Assembly (NCBI GenBank): GCA_020226215.1
Contig: CM035233.1
Span: 73,599,317 to 73,663,316 of the forward strand
Length of the DNA: 64,000 bases
Origin: Sindora glabra
Taxonomy: Eukaryota > Streptophyta > Magnoliopsida > Fabales > Fabaceae
Reading direction: 5' to 3'
Shown: positions 38,489 to 50,071 of the stretch, one piece after another
Layout of the letters: each line of letters starts with the position of its first letter
How positions within the stretch are numbered: the first letter of the stretch is position 1
Made by a program: the position numbers and the translations under genes
Notes under the pieces: generated by a model
What the model was told of the DNA's origin: nothing
Seen by the model: only the letters and a program-made list of their open reading frames with translations
The model's database searches: none

Positions 38489-38530
<42 letters not shown>

Positions 38531-39135
38531 TCTCAAGTTAAAATTAATTTATAATATTTATCAATATTTCTTATTACTGATTACATTTTTTATTTTCAAT
38601 AAAACCTATTTGAAGTTTAAAATAAGGTTTATTTATTTAAAATTTATCAATATTTTCTTGATATCAATTTTAAAGTGATATATCTTAAAATAAATAAAAA
38701 ATAAATAGGCTTTATTAAGATTTTATAGTGCTCATACTATTTCATTTCAGGTTCTATATTTCAAATTAAACATATATTAATTAGGATTTTATGAAAGTAG
38801 ATACTATTTATCTTTCTCTTTCATACTTTATTGCATATTTTTTTAAATGCCTAATTTTTTTATTTACAACTTAGAGTTTATTATCTTTTAATATTGTAAA
38901 TATAACTTGATATATTTTAATTTTTATTATTAAATATATTTAATAATTGAAAACATTAAAACAAAAGTACCAATTGAATGAATGAGTTACATATTTCAAT
39001 CTTATTAGAAATTTGGAAATTAAAATCAAATTTATTTAATTAAAAGTATCCTAAAATGAAGATCAATTTTCAATTTTTTTATTTTGTCAATTTTGAAGTA
39101 TAAAATTTTAAATTTAATATTATTTAGAATTTAGT
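36960..39135. repeat. Highly degenerate long tandem-like repeat
   Basis: A pattern of a 'CTTAAGT' -like start, a TAAATATAATATGATATAT-like segment, then ATTATNAAANTATTT and TTTCTTGATATNAATTTT recurs at about 37264, 37607, 37940, 38130, 38390 and 38870. Spacing is irregular (about 200-480 bp) and similarity low. It may be an old satellite or several copies of one element's internal repeat. Confidence 0.45.
38489..38525. repeat. (TA)n microsatellite
   Basis: An uninterrupted run of alternating A and T of about 36 bases. Confidence 0.9.
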
Positions 39136-40148
39136 AAAACTTTTAAGAAAAATTTTAAAGTACATTTTTTAGAAAAGCCTTACTCTTTTGTGTTTAGCAA
39201 CTAATGTGCATTATTTTTTTAATAATTTTATTATTGCTAAGATTTTTGCTCCTAGAAACAGAAGTGAGTAATTAATATCCCAGAATGAGATATGATTATA
39301 ATGCAAAATGTGAAAAGAGAAAATTGAAATGTATGAATTGTGATTAGTATTAGATTAGAGAAATCATTTTTGAAGGGATAAGAAAAACTCTAAAAGGATA
39401 AGAATATTGTTTGTAAGAGGATTTATGAGAAAATAAAGTTGATCAGGAGGAACAAAAAGACTTAAATACTTTTCTGCTTTATTTACTCATCATTGTTGAT
39501 TATATTTTAAATATTAAGCATAATTGTGTGAATTTAAATTGATCTAAATGGAAAGGGTAATGTAATATCCACACACACACACACACACACACAAAAATAA
39601 ATGTTTACTTTTTTACATTATTGATTATGAGTATTTATATATGACTATGGAATACTTTAAATGGAAAAAGGAATGGGAACACCTTTATACCTATAATGTT
39701 AAGTAAATTGTTTACTTATTGAGTCATAGTCTCACTCCTTTATATGTTTTCTTTTACAAACATTTCTAAAGAGGTTCTTCCATTAACATGGTAAAAATAG
39801 ATAACTTTAGGATTGTATATATAAGATAACTATGAAAAATTACTTTATATTTACATAGAAGTTTCTCCCTAGGCCTTGTAATTAGTAGTTGGATCTTAGG
39901 AGAGGAAACACCCTATAGGTGTTTAGATTGGTTAGGCAACTCTAAACTTAAAACACTAAGGTAAATAAGTTAGTTTTAACTACTCTTTTGGAGTACTTTT
40001 GAACATATATATTTCATTTGTAAATATTTATCTTTTAAATAAAGTAACTTGAGTTTATTAGCTAATTAGGTATTGATATTAAGTAATAGTGTTAAAATAG
40101 GCTAGTGGTAATTGGATGTTAAAGTTCCACCTTAGTGTGTTGTAATAT
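39136..40148. other. A+T-rich DNA with an LTR-like segment
   Basis: 39715-40148 weakly resembles 42410-42852; both have CTCACTCCT followed by a TTTTACAAA run and a GGCTAGT segment. It may be a decayed gypsy LTR end. No gene recognised. Confidence 0.3.
39571..39593. repeat. (CA)n microsatellite
   Basis: A run of about eleven CA units within A+T-rich DNA. Confidence 0.9.
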
Positions 40149-42940
40149 TGTTACACCCTCCTTAATTATTTATAAATTAGAAATTATGATATGAGAAAGA
40201 AAGGTTAAAGCAACTAATAAATTCAAGTGAATTAAGAATATTATGTGTGAAATATGAAATAAAATAAAACTAATAAAAATAAGAATGTGAGAATGTGATT
40301 CGAGTGAAATTTTGATGGGAAAAGTTTATTAGAATCTTTAAGTATAAAGTTATTCATCAATATAAATGAGCATGTAAGTATAGAAGTAATTTTTTAAAAA
40401 TGTCCCTAAGGCCTTATTTTCTCCCATTTCAGCCCCCAAACCTTATTTTTGCCTCATTTTACTTCATCCCTCCAATTCTTTCATCTCTTTTTAAGAATTT
40501 CTCCCATTTTCTTTACACAATTTCCTTACCACTCCATCAATCAAGTAAAAAGACTTTAAATTTTTTTGATTTCTCAATCCAATTAAGGTAAGAACATTGC
40601 TTTCATCAAGAATTTTTTCTATTTCTTCTTAGTTGATGAAGGATTTGAGATTTATTTGATTTTGTTATGTATTTTAAGCCCTAATTTTAGAATCCATGAA
40701 TTTTGACGTAATTAGGGTTGAAAGATCATCAAACTAGCATTCTAACATCCTTTTTCATATAAGATGATTAGATAATTTAACTAAATCTATGAATTTTGAG
40801 GTTATATGATGATATTGATAAAATATAGATTGTTATATAATTTTGCTTAAATCCAATTTATTTTGATGTGAAAGAAGTAATAAATGATGAAGAGAGGTGA
40901 TATGATATGTTAGATAAGTGTATTAATGATTATATTAAGGTTTGATATGTAATATATGTATTTAAGAGGTGTTTAGAGTCGGTTATACAATGAAATTTTT
41001 GTAAAAAATTGAGATTTTCATGTGTGAATCGAGTTTAGGATCTAGAGGCAAAATTAGGCTTCAGAATTGAATAACCAATTGATTTTGAGGGTTCAAGGGT
41101 GCATGAATCTATCGGTGAATCGATTTTAAGGGTTTGGAGGTGAAATTAGGGTTCAAAATTGAATGGCCAATCAATTTTAAGGATTTAAAGGCAAAAATTG
41201 GGTGGATGAATTGATTCATCGATTGCAGAATTTTATGCTAGCTTTGAAGGGATATAACTCTTCATCTTATGTCTATTTAAAATAAATTACCTATATTTTA
41301 AAGGTAATTGAGTCTGCTTTCCAATAAAATTAGTTTCAAATTAAAATATTGTACATAATTTGAGATATTATCAAAATAGTAGACAAAGATAAAAAAACTC
41401 AAGATTTCAAAAATTAGACTATTTGTGTTTAAAGATTTCAAAAATTCAAGATTTCAAAAATTAGACTATTTATGTTTATTTTCTAAAGGGTGTAAGCATT
41501 CTAAAACTTAACTATTTTAGGCAAATAACCAATCTATGAAAACCTTATTAAATCTATTTTCATATGAAATGAGTTTTATGGATATTATATTTATAATTTT
41601 TAAGTTATTTATAGAAGACCACTAAAATGTCATATTTAAGATAACCATATAGTAATATATACTCCATCTATTCTATATTTTCATGACTTTTAATTGCCTA
41701 ACATGAGTATTTGGTCATTAAACATTAAAGATAATGTGGTTTATGATAAGTGTAAGATGATTATATAGGTTAGATAGTGATGATATAAGAAGGTAGAAGT
41801 TGTATGATATAATATATGATGTAATGAACTAATTGCATTACTTATGGAATGATATATATATATATTGAGAAATACTTTATGAATTGAGTACTATGATATG
41901 TGCGAATGCTTGTAACTACACCAGAGGACATAATGATGTTAATAAGTATTGTGATGTATATTAAAATTGAATTGTGGTTGTATTGAATAGAGTTTGAGTT
42001 CTAATATTCAAATTGTAATTATGAATCATGCCACAAATGACATTAGAAATGAGAAATATGATAAGAGTGATGTTATGAGTATTGGATGGAAAATTTTCAA
42101 TGACATGCTTGTGGAGGGTATAAGGCAAACCTTGGAGAGACAAAGATAGAAAGTTTGTGGAATGTATAAGGCTAACCCGAGAAACAAAAGGTGGATGATT
42201 GTATTTTATTTATTGCTTATTGTTCCAAATGAGATACGACTTGATTATAATTATCCTTAAGTGTTCATATATGAGATATTGAAAAATGAAATGATCATGT
42301 GTTAATTTCATTAACATTGGTTCTTAGTTTCTAATATATTTAAATGTGATATGATTGATTAAAGGAGGATAGTCTGATGGATAAGTTATTATAAATTATT
42401 TTTATTCGTATAGATTATTCATTTACTGAGCTCTGAACTCACTCCTCCATGTTTTATTTTACAAATTTTCAAGTTGAGCCTTCATTTCCCTCTTCTCAGA
42501 GTTAGAGTTTATGAGAACTTATTGATGGTATTTTGGTACTATAGTTTCATATATATAGAATATTTTAAGTCTTTTGTTTGTCATAAAATTAGATAGAGGA
42601 AAACTTGAACTGATTTCCTTTTGAATTAGTTAGACTTGCTTATCCTCATTTTGGGAGGGTTATAAGCATGCCTAACTTCTTTATTTTTTTGTAGAAACCT
42701 CTTTGAATATTTTCTTTTTGAAATGCTAGATTCTTTATAAATATATGGCATTTGTTATTTTGAATCAATGTAATTAATTAGGAATAGGCTAGTAAAAACT
42801 GGAAAGTCGAAAAGGATTTCATACTGGTCACGGTTAGGTTAAGGTTATAACACATCTAATACTTTAAGTTTAATAAGGACTTGTTAGTATTATAGGTTCT
42901 AGCAAGAATAGTTAAATATTTTTATAAATAATGACCATCA
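40149..42940 (+). mobile_element. Probable decayed gypsy LTR sequence
   Basis: The stretch starts TGTTACACCCTCC. An end-like TTATAACA lies near 42852, and a second possible end, ACCATCA, at 42940 sits directly before a decayed gypsy primer-binding site. It includes a pyrimidine-rich leader-like block (40400-40560) ahead of a GGTAAG-type sequence, and segments with AATCGATT-like motifs near 41130. This looks like LTR and leader material of Ty3/gypsy elements, perhaps two superposed, but the boundaries are uncertain and no target duplication was found. Confidence 0.35.
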
Positions 42941-42946
42941 AAATTT

Positions 42947-42962
42947 TGGTGTCATAATCAAA
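42947..42962 (+). other. Decayed gypsy primer-binding site
   Basis: TGGTGTCATAATCAAA corresponds to the TGGCGCCGTTGCCGGG site used by Athila/Tat-type plant gypsy elements; all but one of the differences are C-to-T or G-to-A. A few A+T bases separate it from the possible LTR end at 42940, the usual arrangement. Confidence 0.6.
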
Positions 42963-43508
42963 GATTAGATTGATCAATTTGTGATTATTTTTCTCTATTT
43001 TTACTAACTTTTTTATTGTTCTTTGCTAGTTTTTCTTTTTTTTAAGGTTTCTCAATAGAGCTAAGTGGTTAGATTTTAAATGGAATTTGGGAATGAAACT
43101 TGATAGTTTAAGACTTTTTGGCCTTTAAGCAAGATGCCCGCTTTATCCAACATCGTGACATTTATTAGCTAAATTACATTATTCTCATGGATTTTTTTTA
43201 TTTTTTTTTTTATCAATTATTTTCCTTTTATTGTTTGTTTTATGTTTTCACTTAGTTTTTTTTTTTAATGCATGACCTAGTCTTCTCATGATATTATATT
43301 GACTTTTGATCCTGAAATCCAGAGAACATTACTTGAATTAAGAAGAAAACATATATTAAATTTTGACAATATGGCTATTAATATAATCGAACTTTAAAAG
43401 TACTTATTACTATTTATGTTAATTACTAGTAATTGTGTATTCAATATAATGAATTAAATGCTTATTTTGAATTAAAATTTAGTTTAATCGATTTGTTGCT
43501 AACTTTTT

Positions 43509-44345
43509 GTTGTCTTATAGAGGAAGATCCTTATAAGCACTTTAAGAAATTCCATGTAGTGCACTCAAGTATAAAACCTTAGGGATTTATAAAAAGGAGA
43601 CTAAATTTAGAGTTTTTCATTTTTCTAGAAGATTTGGCTAAAATTAGCTATATTATTTTTCCTCTGGCTCCATCACTATATAACATGATATGAAAAAGCT
43701 CTTCTTGGAGAAGTACTTTCCTCTCTCTCATGTAGCTTACATTAAGAAGGAAATTTATGGCATATAATTGTTCAATGGAAAAAGTTTGTATGAATATTAA
43801 GAAATATTCAAGAGATTATGTGCCAATTGTCCTCATTATCAAATATCTAGCCAAATATTAATCCAATATTTTTATAAAAGTTTGCTACCAATGAACAAAA
43901 GCATAATAAATGTTGCTATAGTTGAAAAAACTCCAAAAGTTATTTGAACCTAATTACAAATATGGGTGCCAATTTTTAACAATTTCACAATAGAAAAGAC
44001 CTTACACGTAGGAGAGTAAATAGAGAATTGGCATTTAATTTCTCTTGTGAAGTCATTGGTTGTGAATCAAATTCAAATGGCAAGGGTGCAGGGCATTTGC
44101 TTTAATTTTGGCCATTTTATTAAATGTGTTTCACTTTGCAAAAGGATGATATAGCCTTACAAGCCAATGCAACAATGGGATTTTTAGGGCAATTTCAATA
44201 TATAAACGATCCATATTTCAAACTATTCTACAACCATGTTGAGAGAGACTATCTAAACTTCAAATATAACAAAATTCTTGACAAGATCAATACCCTAATG
44301 CACAAAACATATTTCAACTGCCAACCCTATTTAGACTATTAGTAA
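43509..44345 (+). pseudogene. Ty3/gypsy gag remnant (retrotransposon gag domain)
   Basis: Capsid-type protein of a plant gypsy element. Readable parts include DPYKHFKKFHVVHSS at the start, then SLAPSLYNMI-like and EKYFPLSHVAYIKKEI segments and a YFYKSLLPMNKSIINVA segment near 43880. They end in the open frame 44124-44342 with LQKDDIALQANATMGF. The order matches the gag of Athila-type elements, including the poorly conserved part after the zinc knuckle. Stops and frame changes are spread throughout. No protease or reverse transcriptase follows; the element was truncated or decayed beyond recognition. Confidence 0.75.
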
Positions 44346-46330
44346 ATCTTGCTCTCAAGCTAAAAATATCATCAGAAAACAATGTATCAAATATTAAATA
44401 ACATTATATTCTATTTTTTCATTATCTTATATACTATCATGTTAATTTATTCTATCATATCCTATCGTGTTGTCCAAATGAGCATTGATCTTCTCATTAA
44501 ATTAATTTTCTAAAATTTATCTATTAAACAAGTTTTAAAGTTGGGATCAAATTATATTTTTTATGGGATCGTATTTTTATTTAATATATTATATATGGTA
44601 TTTTTTAAAGTTTAATAGGATCAACGGACACTGCTATTTTATGCTTGCCTCCACCTTTGGTCTAATGTATTGTAATTAAGTGAAGATGAGATCAATGTAA
44701 TTTGTTCTATTAATTATCATACTTAATTTAGTTATTAATTGCTTTAATATTCATTTTGGTTGGATTTTGTCCCATAAAATATGAAGTACCTTAAATATTT
44801 GAATTAGAATAATTTTGGCCCTAAACTCATTCTTCTAAGTTTGTGGAACTTGAGAAATACAAAAGCAAGAATTCATTTGAGTAATTTATTGTTCTTATGA
44901 GTTTGGAGTTGCGATTTAATTTTATATATGTTAATTTACAAGAGAACGATATTTTATTATACTAGCTATACCATAGTGAGAACTACAAAGAACTTTGCAT
45001 TATTTTAATATTAAAGCGAAAAAGGTTTTTCTACTTGGTATTCAATCTTAGATCTGGCATCCTAGACTTTGAAACCAGATTACTTAATTACTCAAATGAA
45101 AAGTTGCATCAAAGCATCTCACTGTGTGCCCTTTATTCCCAAGAGTACCAATGTAGTTGAGCCACCTCTCTGTACGTTAGATACGCAATAAACCCCTACA
45201 AGTTTTACACTTTGAGAATACTTCTGAATTCACACCCCCTTTATCTTCCGTATTCTGCACTGAGGGTGTATAGTATCATAGCAAGAGACTTAAACTAAGA
45301 TATTTTCTTTCTAGTTTCTACTTTGTAGACAAAACTTTATTCTGACGCTCCTTTAACCCAATTCCTACTTTCCTGGTCAATCATCCTTTTCCATATGGTA
45401 CGTTCTCGCTGCACAATTGTATCAAGAAAGCTGGTTGTGCATCTCCCTGCACTGAAAGTTGGAATTTTGCGTTGTATACATCCTACGCACTTCTTTGATC
45501 TTGTATCACATTTTTACACCTTTACGATATGAATCAATTTAATTGTTAATAAATTTAAATTAATAGAATTAATTTATTTCATATATTATCATATATTGTC
45601 ACGCATACCATTTGAAAATATGTGTAGAATATTGATAACCCAATAACACTTTTTGAAAAGTCTGGGACTTTAGGAGTAATATTTACAATTTTTCTGTTTA
45701 GAAATCTTTTAATAATTCTTTGCATGATATGATTTTACAAAAATATTATATGTACTAAAATTAAAATTTGAAGTTGGATTCATAAACTTTCATATCTATT
45801 AGATTAAATTTTATAAATATATTCAATTAATGTATATTCAATTAACAAGTTATGATTTACATTCATAATCTTCTAATTTTGTATCTTATTTTCAATATAT
45901 ATATATATATTATTAATTTTAATTATATGCAATCGCATATTCCATTAGGTTAGTTGAATTGACAAAGGAATTTCCGTGAAAATTTTGCAACGGTTCGTGG
46001 TTGAGGGTTTAATTAATCCCTTAGATACTAATATTATACTAAAAAAATGTAAATTAGATATCTTCCTCAATTTTATATTGATAATCATCTGCCCTTTTTC
46101 TATTGATCCGTTTGATAGTTGCAGAGAATTAAACAAAAATGAGATTTGAAAAAAAAAAAAAAATCATCAGAAGACAGCAGGGAATATCAGTTCGTCCCGT
46201 ACTTCTACATAAGTAAGCATGGGATAACTTGAGACTTTTGCCTACACCAAAAGCATAAAGCTAGGCAGGTGAATATAATACTCGGAAGTAAACACTTTAC
46301 TTGGACAACAAACAATTCCAAATTCCCTCT
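44346..46330. other. Intergenic DNA upstream of the pectinesterase cluster
   Basis: A+T-rich with a TA run at 45895-45911. The segment 45050-45520 is more balanced in composition but no family was recognised. The last few hundred bases should contain the promoter of the first pectinesterase gene. Confidence 0.4.
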
Positions 46331-46332
46331 TC

Positions 46333-46339
46333 TATAAAT
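46333..46339 (+). promoter_or_regulatory. Probable TATA box of pectinesterase gene 1
   Basis: TATAAAT lies 82 bases before the start codon at 46415, within a short stretch of mixed composition; spacing suits a short 5' leader. Confidence 0.5.
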
Positions 46340-46414
46340 CAAACTTCCATTGCAGGATCATAAACATGTATCTCCTCTGAATGCCTTTGTACTCTTCTGC
46401 TGTCTCCCCAACAA

Positions 46415-48468
46415 ATGGCCTTTCTCAATTTCCTTTTGTTTCTCATCCTTTTACCTTCATTTATGGCTCTCTCCTACGAACTCCCCTCGGACTTGAAAAG
46501 CCAAGACATGCACGCCTTGATTGCACAACTCTGCACCAACATTGAAAACCAAAATTCATGCCTCACCAATATCCAAAACGAGCTCACCAAAATTGGCCCT
46601 CCTAGCCCCACTTCTGTTGTGAGCGCCGCACTCACGGCCACACTCAATCAAGCCCAAAGCGCCATTGAAAATATAACAAGGTTCAGCACTTTCTCTGTCA
46701 GTTATCGCGAACAAGTAGCCATTGAAGACTGCAAGGAACTCCTGGATTTCTCCGTGTCCGAGCTGGCTTGGTCCTTAGGCGACATGAGGAGAATTCGAGC
46801 CGGCGATACGACGGTGCAGTACGAAGGAAACCTCGAAGCTTGGCTAAGTGCAGCACTGAGTAACCAAGACACATGCCTCGAAGGCTTTGAAGGCACTGAC
46901 AGACGCCTCGAGAGTTACATCAGCGGAAGCCTGTCTCAAGTCACGCAGCTCATCAGTAATGTTTTGTCTTTGTATACTCAGTTACATCGCATGCCCTTCA
47001 AAAATCCAAGGAATAACAACACTGTGCCAAATGATCAAAGCTTGGAGTTTCCGGAATGGATGAGTGAGGTTGATCAGGAGCTTCTGAAATCTAGGCCCCG
47101 AGGTGTGCATGCAGATGCCGTTGTGGCATTGGATGGGAGCGGTCATTTCCGTACAATCACAGAAGCTGTGAATGCAGCCCCAGACAATGGCAACAAAAGG
47201 TATGTTATTTATGTCAAGAAGGGGATCTACAAGGAGAATGTAGACATGAAGAGGAAGAAAACCAACATCATGCTTGTTGGGGATGGTATTGGCCGAACCA
47301 TAATCACAAGCAACAGGAATTTCATGCAAGGATGGACCACATTCCGAACTGCCACAGTTGGTAAGTACTTCTTGCCTGTGGAGATTAAATGTCACGTTCC
47401 ATGTTATTTTCACGTTGCATGAATATGATAAAAATGCTATCACCGGCAGCATTGATATAACTCTCTACTTTTTTAATACAAACAACAATAATACTCATCA
47501 CATAATATGAATATGATTTCTGGTTGATGATTGGCCGCATTATGATTTATTTTTGATAGTTTAATGATGACTTAAATTGCGATTTGCTTATTATTGATGC
47601 GATGGGCTTCACAAAAAGCAATTTTTCTCGGCAACAATAGTGTATTTATACATTTATCCATAATTTTGCTGAACACAATCAGTACGGCTTAAAGCTGAGA
47701 TTAATATTATTATATTCTCAAACATCAATACACAAACACACGCATTATTTTGGAAATATATAGCTTCTAATTGCTTGAGAATTTATGTAAAATGTAGCTG
47801 TGTCCGGGAAGGGATTCATAGCTAGGGACATGTCGATTCGTAACACAGCAGGGCCAGTGAACCATCAATCAGTGGCACTGCGTGTGGATTCAGACCAATC
47901 AGCCTTCTACAGGATCAGCGTGGAAGGCTACCAAGACACTCTTTACGCCCACTCCTTGAGACAGTTCTACAGAGAATGTGAAATCTACGGCACCATTGAT
48001 TTCATCTTTGGCAACGGAGCTGCCGTTCTGCAAAATTGCAAGATATACACCAGAGTCCCACTTCCGTTGCAAAAGGTCACCATCACGGCCCAAGGAAGGA
48101 AAAGCCCACATCAGAGCACTGGGTTTTCGATCCAAGATAGCTATGTTCTTGCAACCCAGCCCACCTATTTGGGCAGGCCATGGAAGCCATACTCAAGGAC
48201 AGTTTATATGAATACGTACATGAGTGGGCTGGTGCAGCCCAGAGGGTGGCTCGAGTGGTTTGGGAACTTTGCTTTGGATACGTTGTGGTACGGGGAGTAT
48301 AGAAATTTTGGGCCGGGTGCTGGGCTTGCTGGAAGGGTTAAATGGCCTGGTTTTCACATCATTAAAGATGCTGCTACTGCCAATTTCTTCACGGTCCAAC
48401 AGTTCATAGATGGAGGATCTTGGTTGCCAGGAACAGGTGTCAAGTTTACAGCTGGATTGTCCAATTGA
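46415..48468 (+). CDS. Pectinesterase with inhibitor pro-domain (gene 1)
   Basis: Cell-wall enzyme that removes methyl esters from homogalacturonan. Exons 46415-47360 and 47798-48468 join in phase (GT-AG) to 1617 nt, 538 residues. Residues 1-19 form a hydrophobic signal peptide (FLNFLLFLILLPSFMALS). An inhibitor-like PMEI domain follows at ~30-190 with paired Cys. The catalytic domain starts near residue 230 (VVALDGSGHFRTI). Active-site residues are present: Gln339 in QSVALR, Gln361/Asp362 in GYQDTLYAH, Asp383 in DFIFGN and Arg442 in LGRPW. The single intron sits where plant type I pectinesterases have one, just after GWTTFRTATV. The usual RKLL-type cleavage motif between the domains is replaced by ELLKSRPRG, so processing may differ. 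Intact; expected secreted. Confidence 0.95.
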
Positions 48469-48594
48469 GTTACTATGTCTTAGGTGGTATTTTACTTTAT
48501 TATTAGTTCTTTGTATACCATCAAATCCCAAAATATCAATAACTGTAGCATCCCCTTTTGTTAGGGAAAAGAATGGGCTGTTTTCTGGAAATCA

Positions 48595-48845
48595 GGTCCT
48601 CTATTCTATGCAATTTGGGCCGGGTGATGATTATCATATATATTTTTGGTTGGAATGTGGGTAATTTATAAACTTCCCACACTTTAGTGTATGCTATATA
48701 TGTGCTTGCTATATTAAGGTCCTCTATTCTATGTAATTTTGGTCCGGGTGATGGTTATCAATTTATCATATATTTTTGGTTGGAATATGGGTAATTGCCA
48801 AAGTTTCCACATTTTAGTGTATACTATATATATATATATATATAG
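48595..48845. repeat. Tandem duplication behind pectinesterase gene 1
   Basis: Two copies of about 123 bp start at 48595 and 48718 with GGTCCTCTATTCTATG. They share CCGGGTGATG, TTTTTGGTTGGAAT and CACATTTTAGTGTATNCTATAT. The second ends in a TA run (48829-48843). It lies in or just after the 3' untranslated region. Confidence 0.85.
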
Positions 48846-50018
48846 CAATATTTGGATGACCCATTTAAAAGATTGTCAAAGCAGCATAATTTTACTAACT
48901 CAAGACTCTGACCAACTCAGACTGAAACTTATCACCATAATCATGAATTCTACTAACTCAAACAAACTTGAAATAAGCATTAATCCATGGAGTTTGCTCA
49001 TTGGAATCCATTTAAGATTCCTCAATAGTAATAAAGTACAAAACAAGGCCGTCCATGGTTACAAGCTTCAAAAAATTGGCCAACGTTAACAACATACTCC
49101 GAGATTGTAAATAAGTATTGCTTTCATCGTATATTTTTATTTGTTGTATTTTAAAAAAAAATTTATTTTTTTATTTATTATTTTAAAATTTTAATATAGC
49201 ATTAAATACATTTTTTAATTTTACTCTTCTGTTTTATTAATAAATATTTTATTATCCTTCTTGAGGTAATGTCTTAACATATTTATTTTATTGTATTTCT
49301 CTTTTCATGTGCCTTGAACTTTGTGCATAATAAAGGACTAAAGAATGATTTTAAAAACTTTGAATCAATAAATTAAATTATTTTATTATTATTTATAAAA
49401 TTAATTAACTGTGATAAATAATAAAAAATGCAGGAAATAATTATTAATCCTCAATTAATCAGATTTGATATTTTCATTTTTATTTTTAGTAATATAACAA
49501 ATGAGGGAAACTAATTTTAATAATAATAATGTATTATTAAAATAGAAACCTAATATTAAGTGTGATTCTAATATTAATTGTATTATTATTTATTATATTA
49601 TTAAAAATAAAAAATAAAATATTAAATTTAATTAATTAAAAAATTAAAATTGATACTTATCCACATTTGTTAGCATTTACCTTAGAGATCGGTTAGGAGA
49701 TAACAATTATTCACAGCCACTTTCTCAAACACCTATATACTTTTTTTTCCTTTTGGGTTTGTTGTTTTAACTTTAAAGTAAGCATCTCATGCCGACTCCT
49801 TTTGATGTGAAGTTAGTGCCAAAAATTTAAGAAGTAAACAATCCAATCCAAGAAACATGAACATGCATTGTCATTAAATTAAAAGTTTTGGTTATCTAAC
49901 AAACAATTCCTTGCTTGCAATTTAATTAACTGACTACACAATTGACACTTGTCTCTTAGTCTTTATGACAATCATAAAATAATTACCATAATTCTCTTGC
50001 AATCATTTTCATGTACTC
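48846..50018. other. Intergenic DNA between pectinesterases 1 and 2
   Basis: A+T-rich, with a 116-codon plus frame (48739-49089) that begins within the tandem duplication and has no recognisable domain. No gene recognised. Confidence 0.4.
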
Positions 50019-50026
50019 TATATATA
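50019..50026 (+). promoter_or_regulatory. TATA-like box before the pectinesterase pseudogene
   Basis: TATATATA about 50 bases before the putative start at 50072. It may be a remnant promoter; an extra ATG at 50029 lies between. Confidence 0.35.
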
Positions 50027-50071
50027 CAATGGCCTCATCCTATATTCTTGCACTAATTATTATTTTCTCCG

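Noticed and set aside
40400..40591. A 63-codon plus frame rich in Pro, Phe and Ser.
   Set aside because: It is the translation of a pyrimidine-rich LTR leader-like block, not a protein gene.
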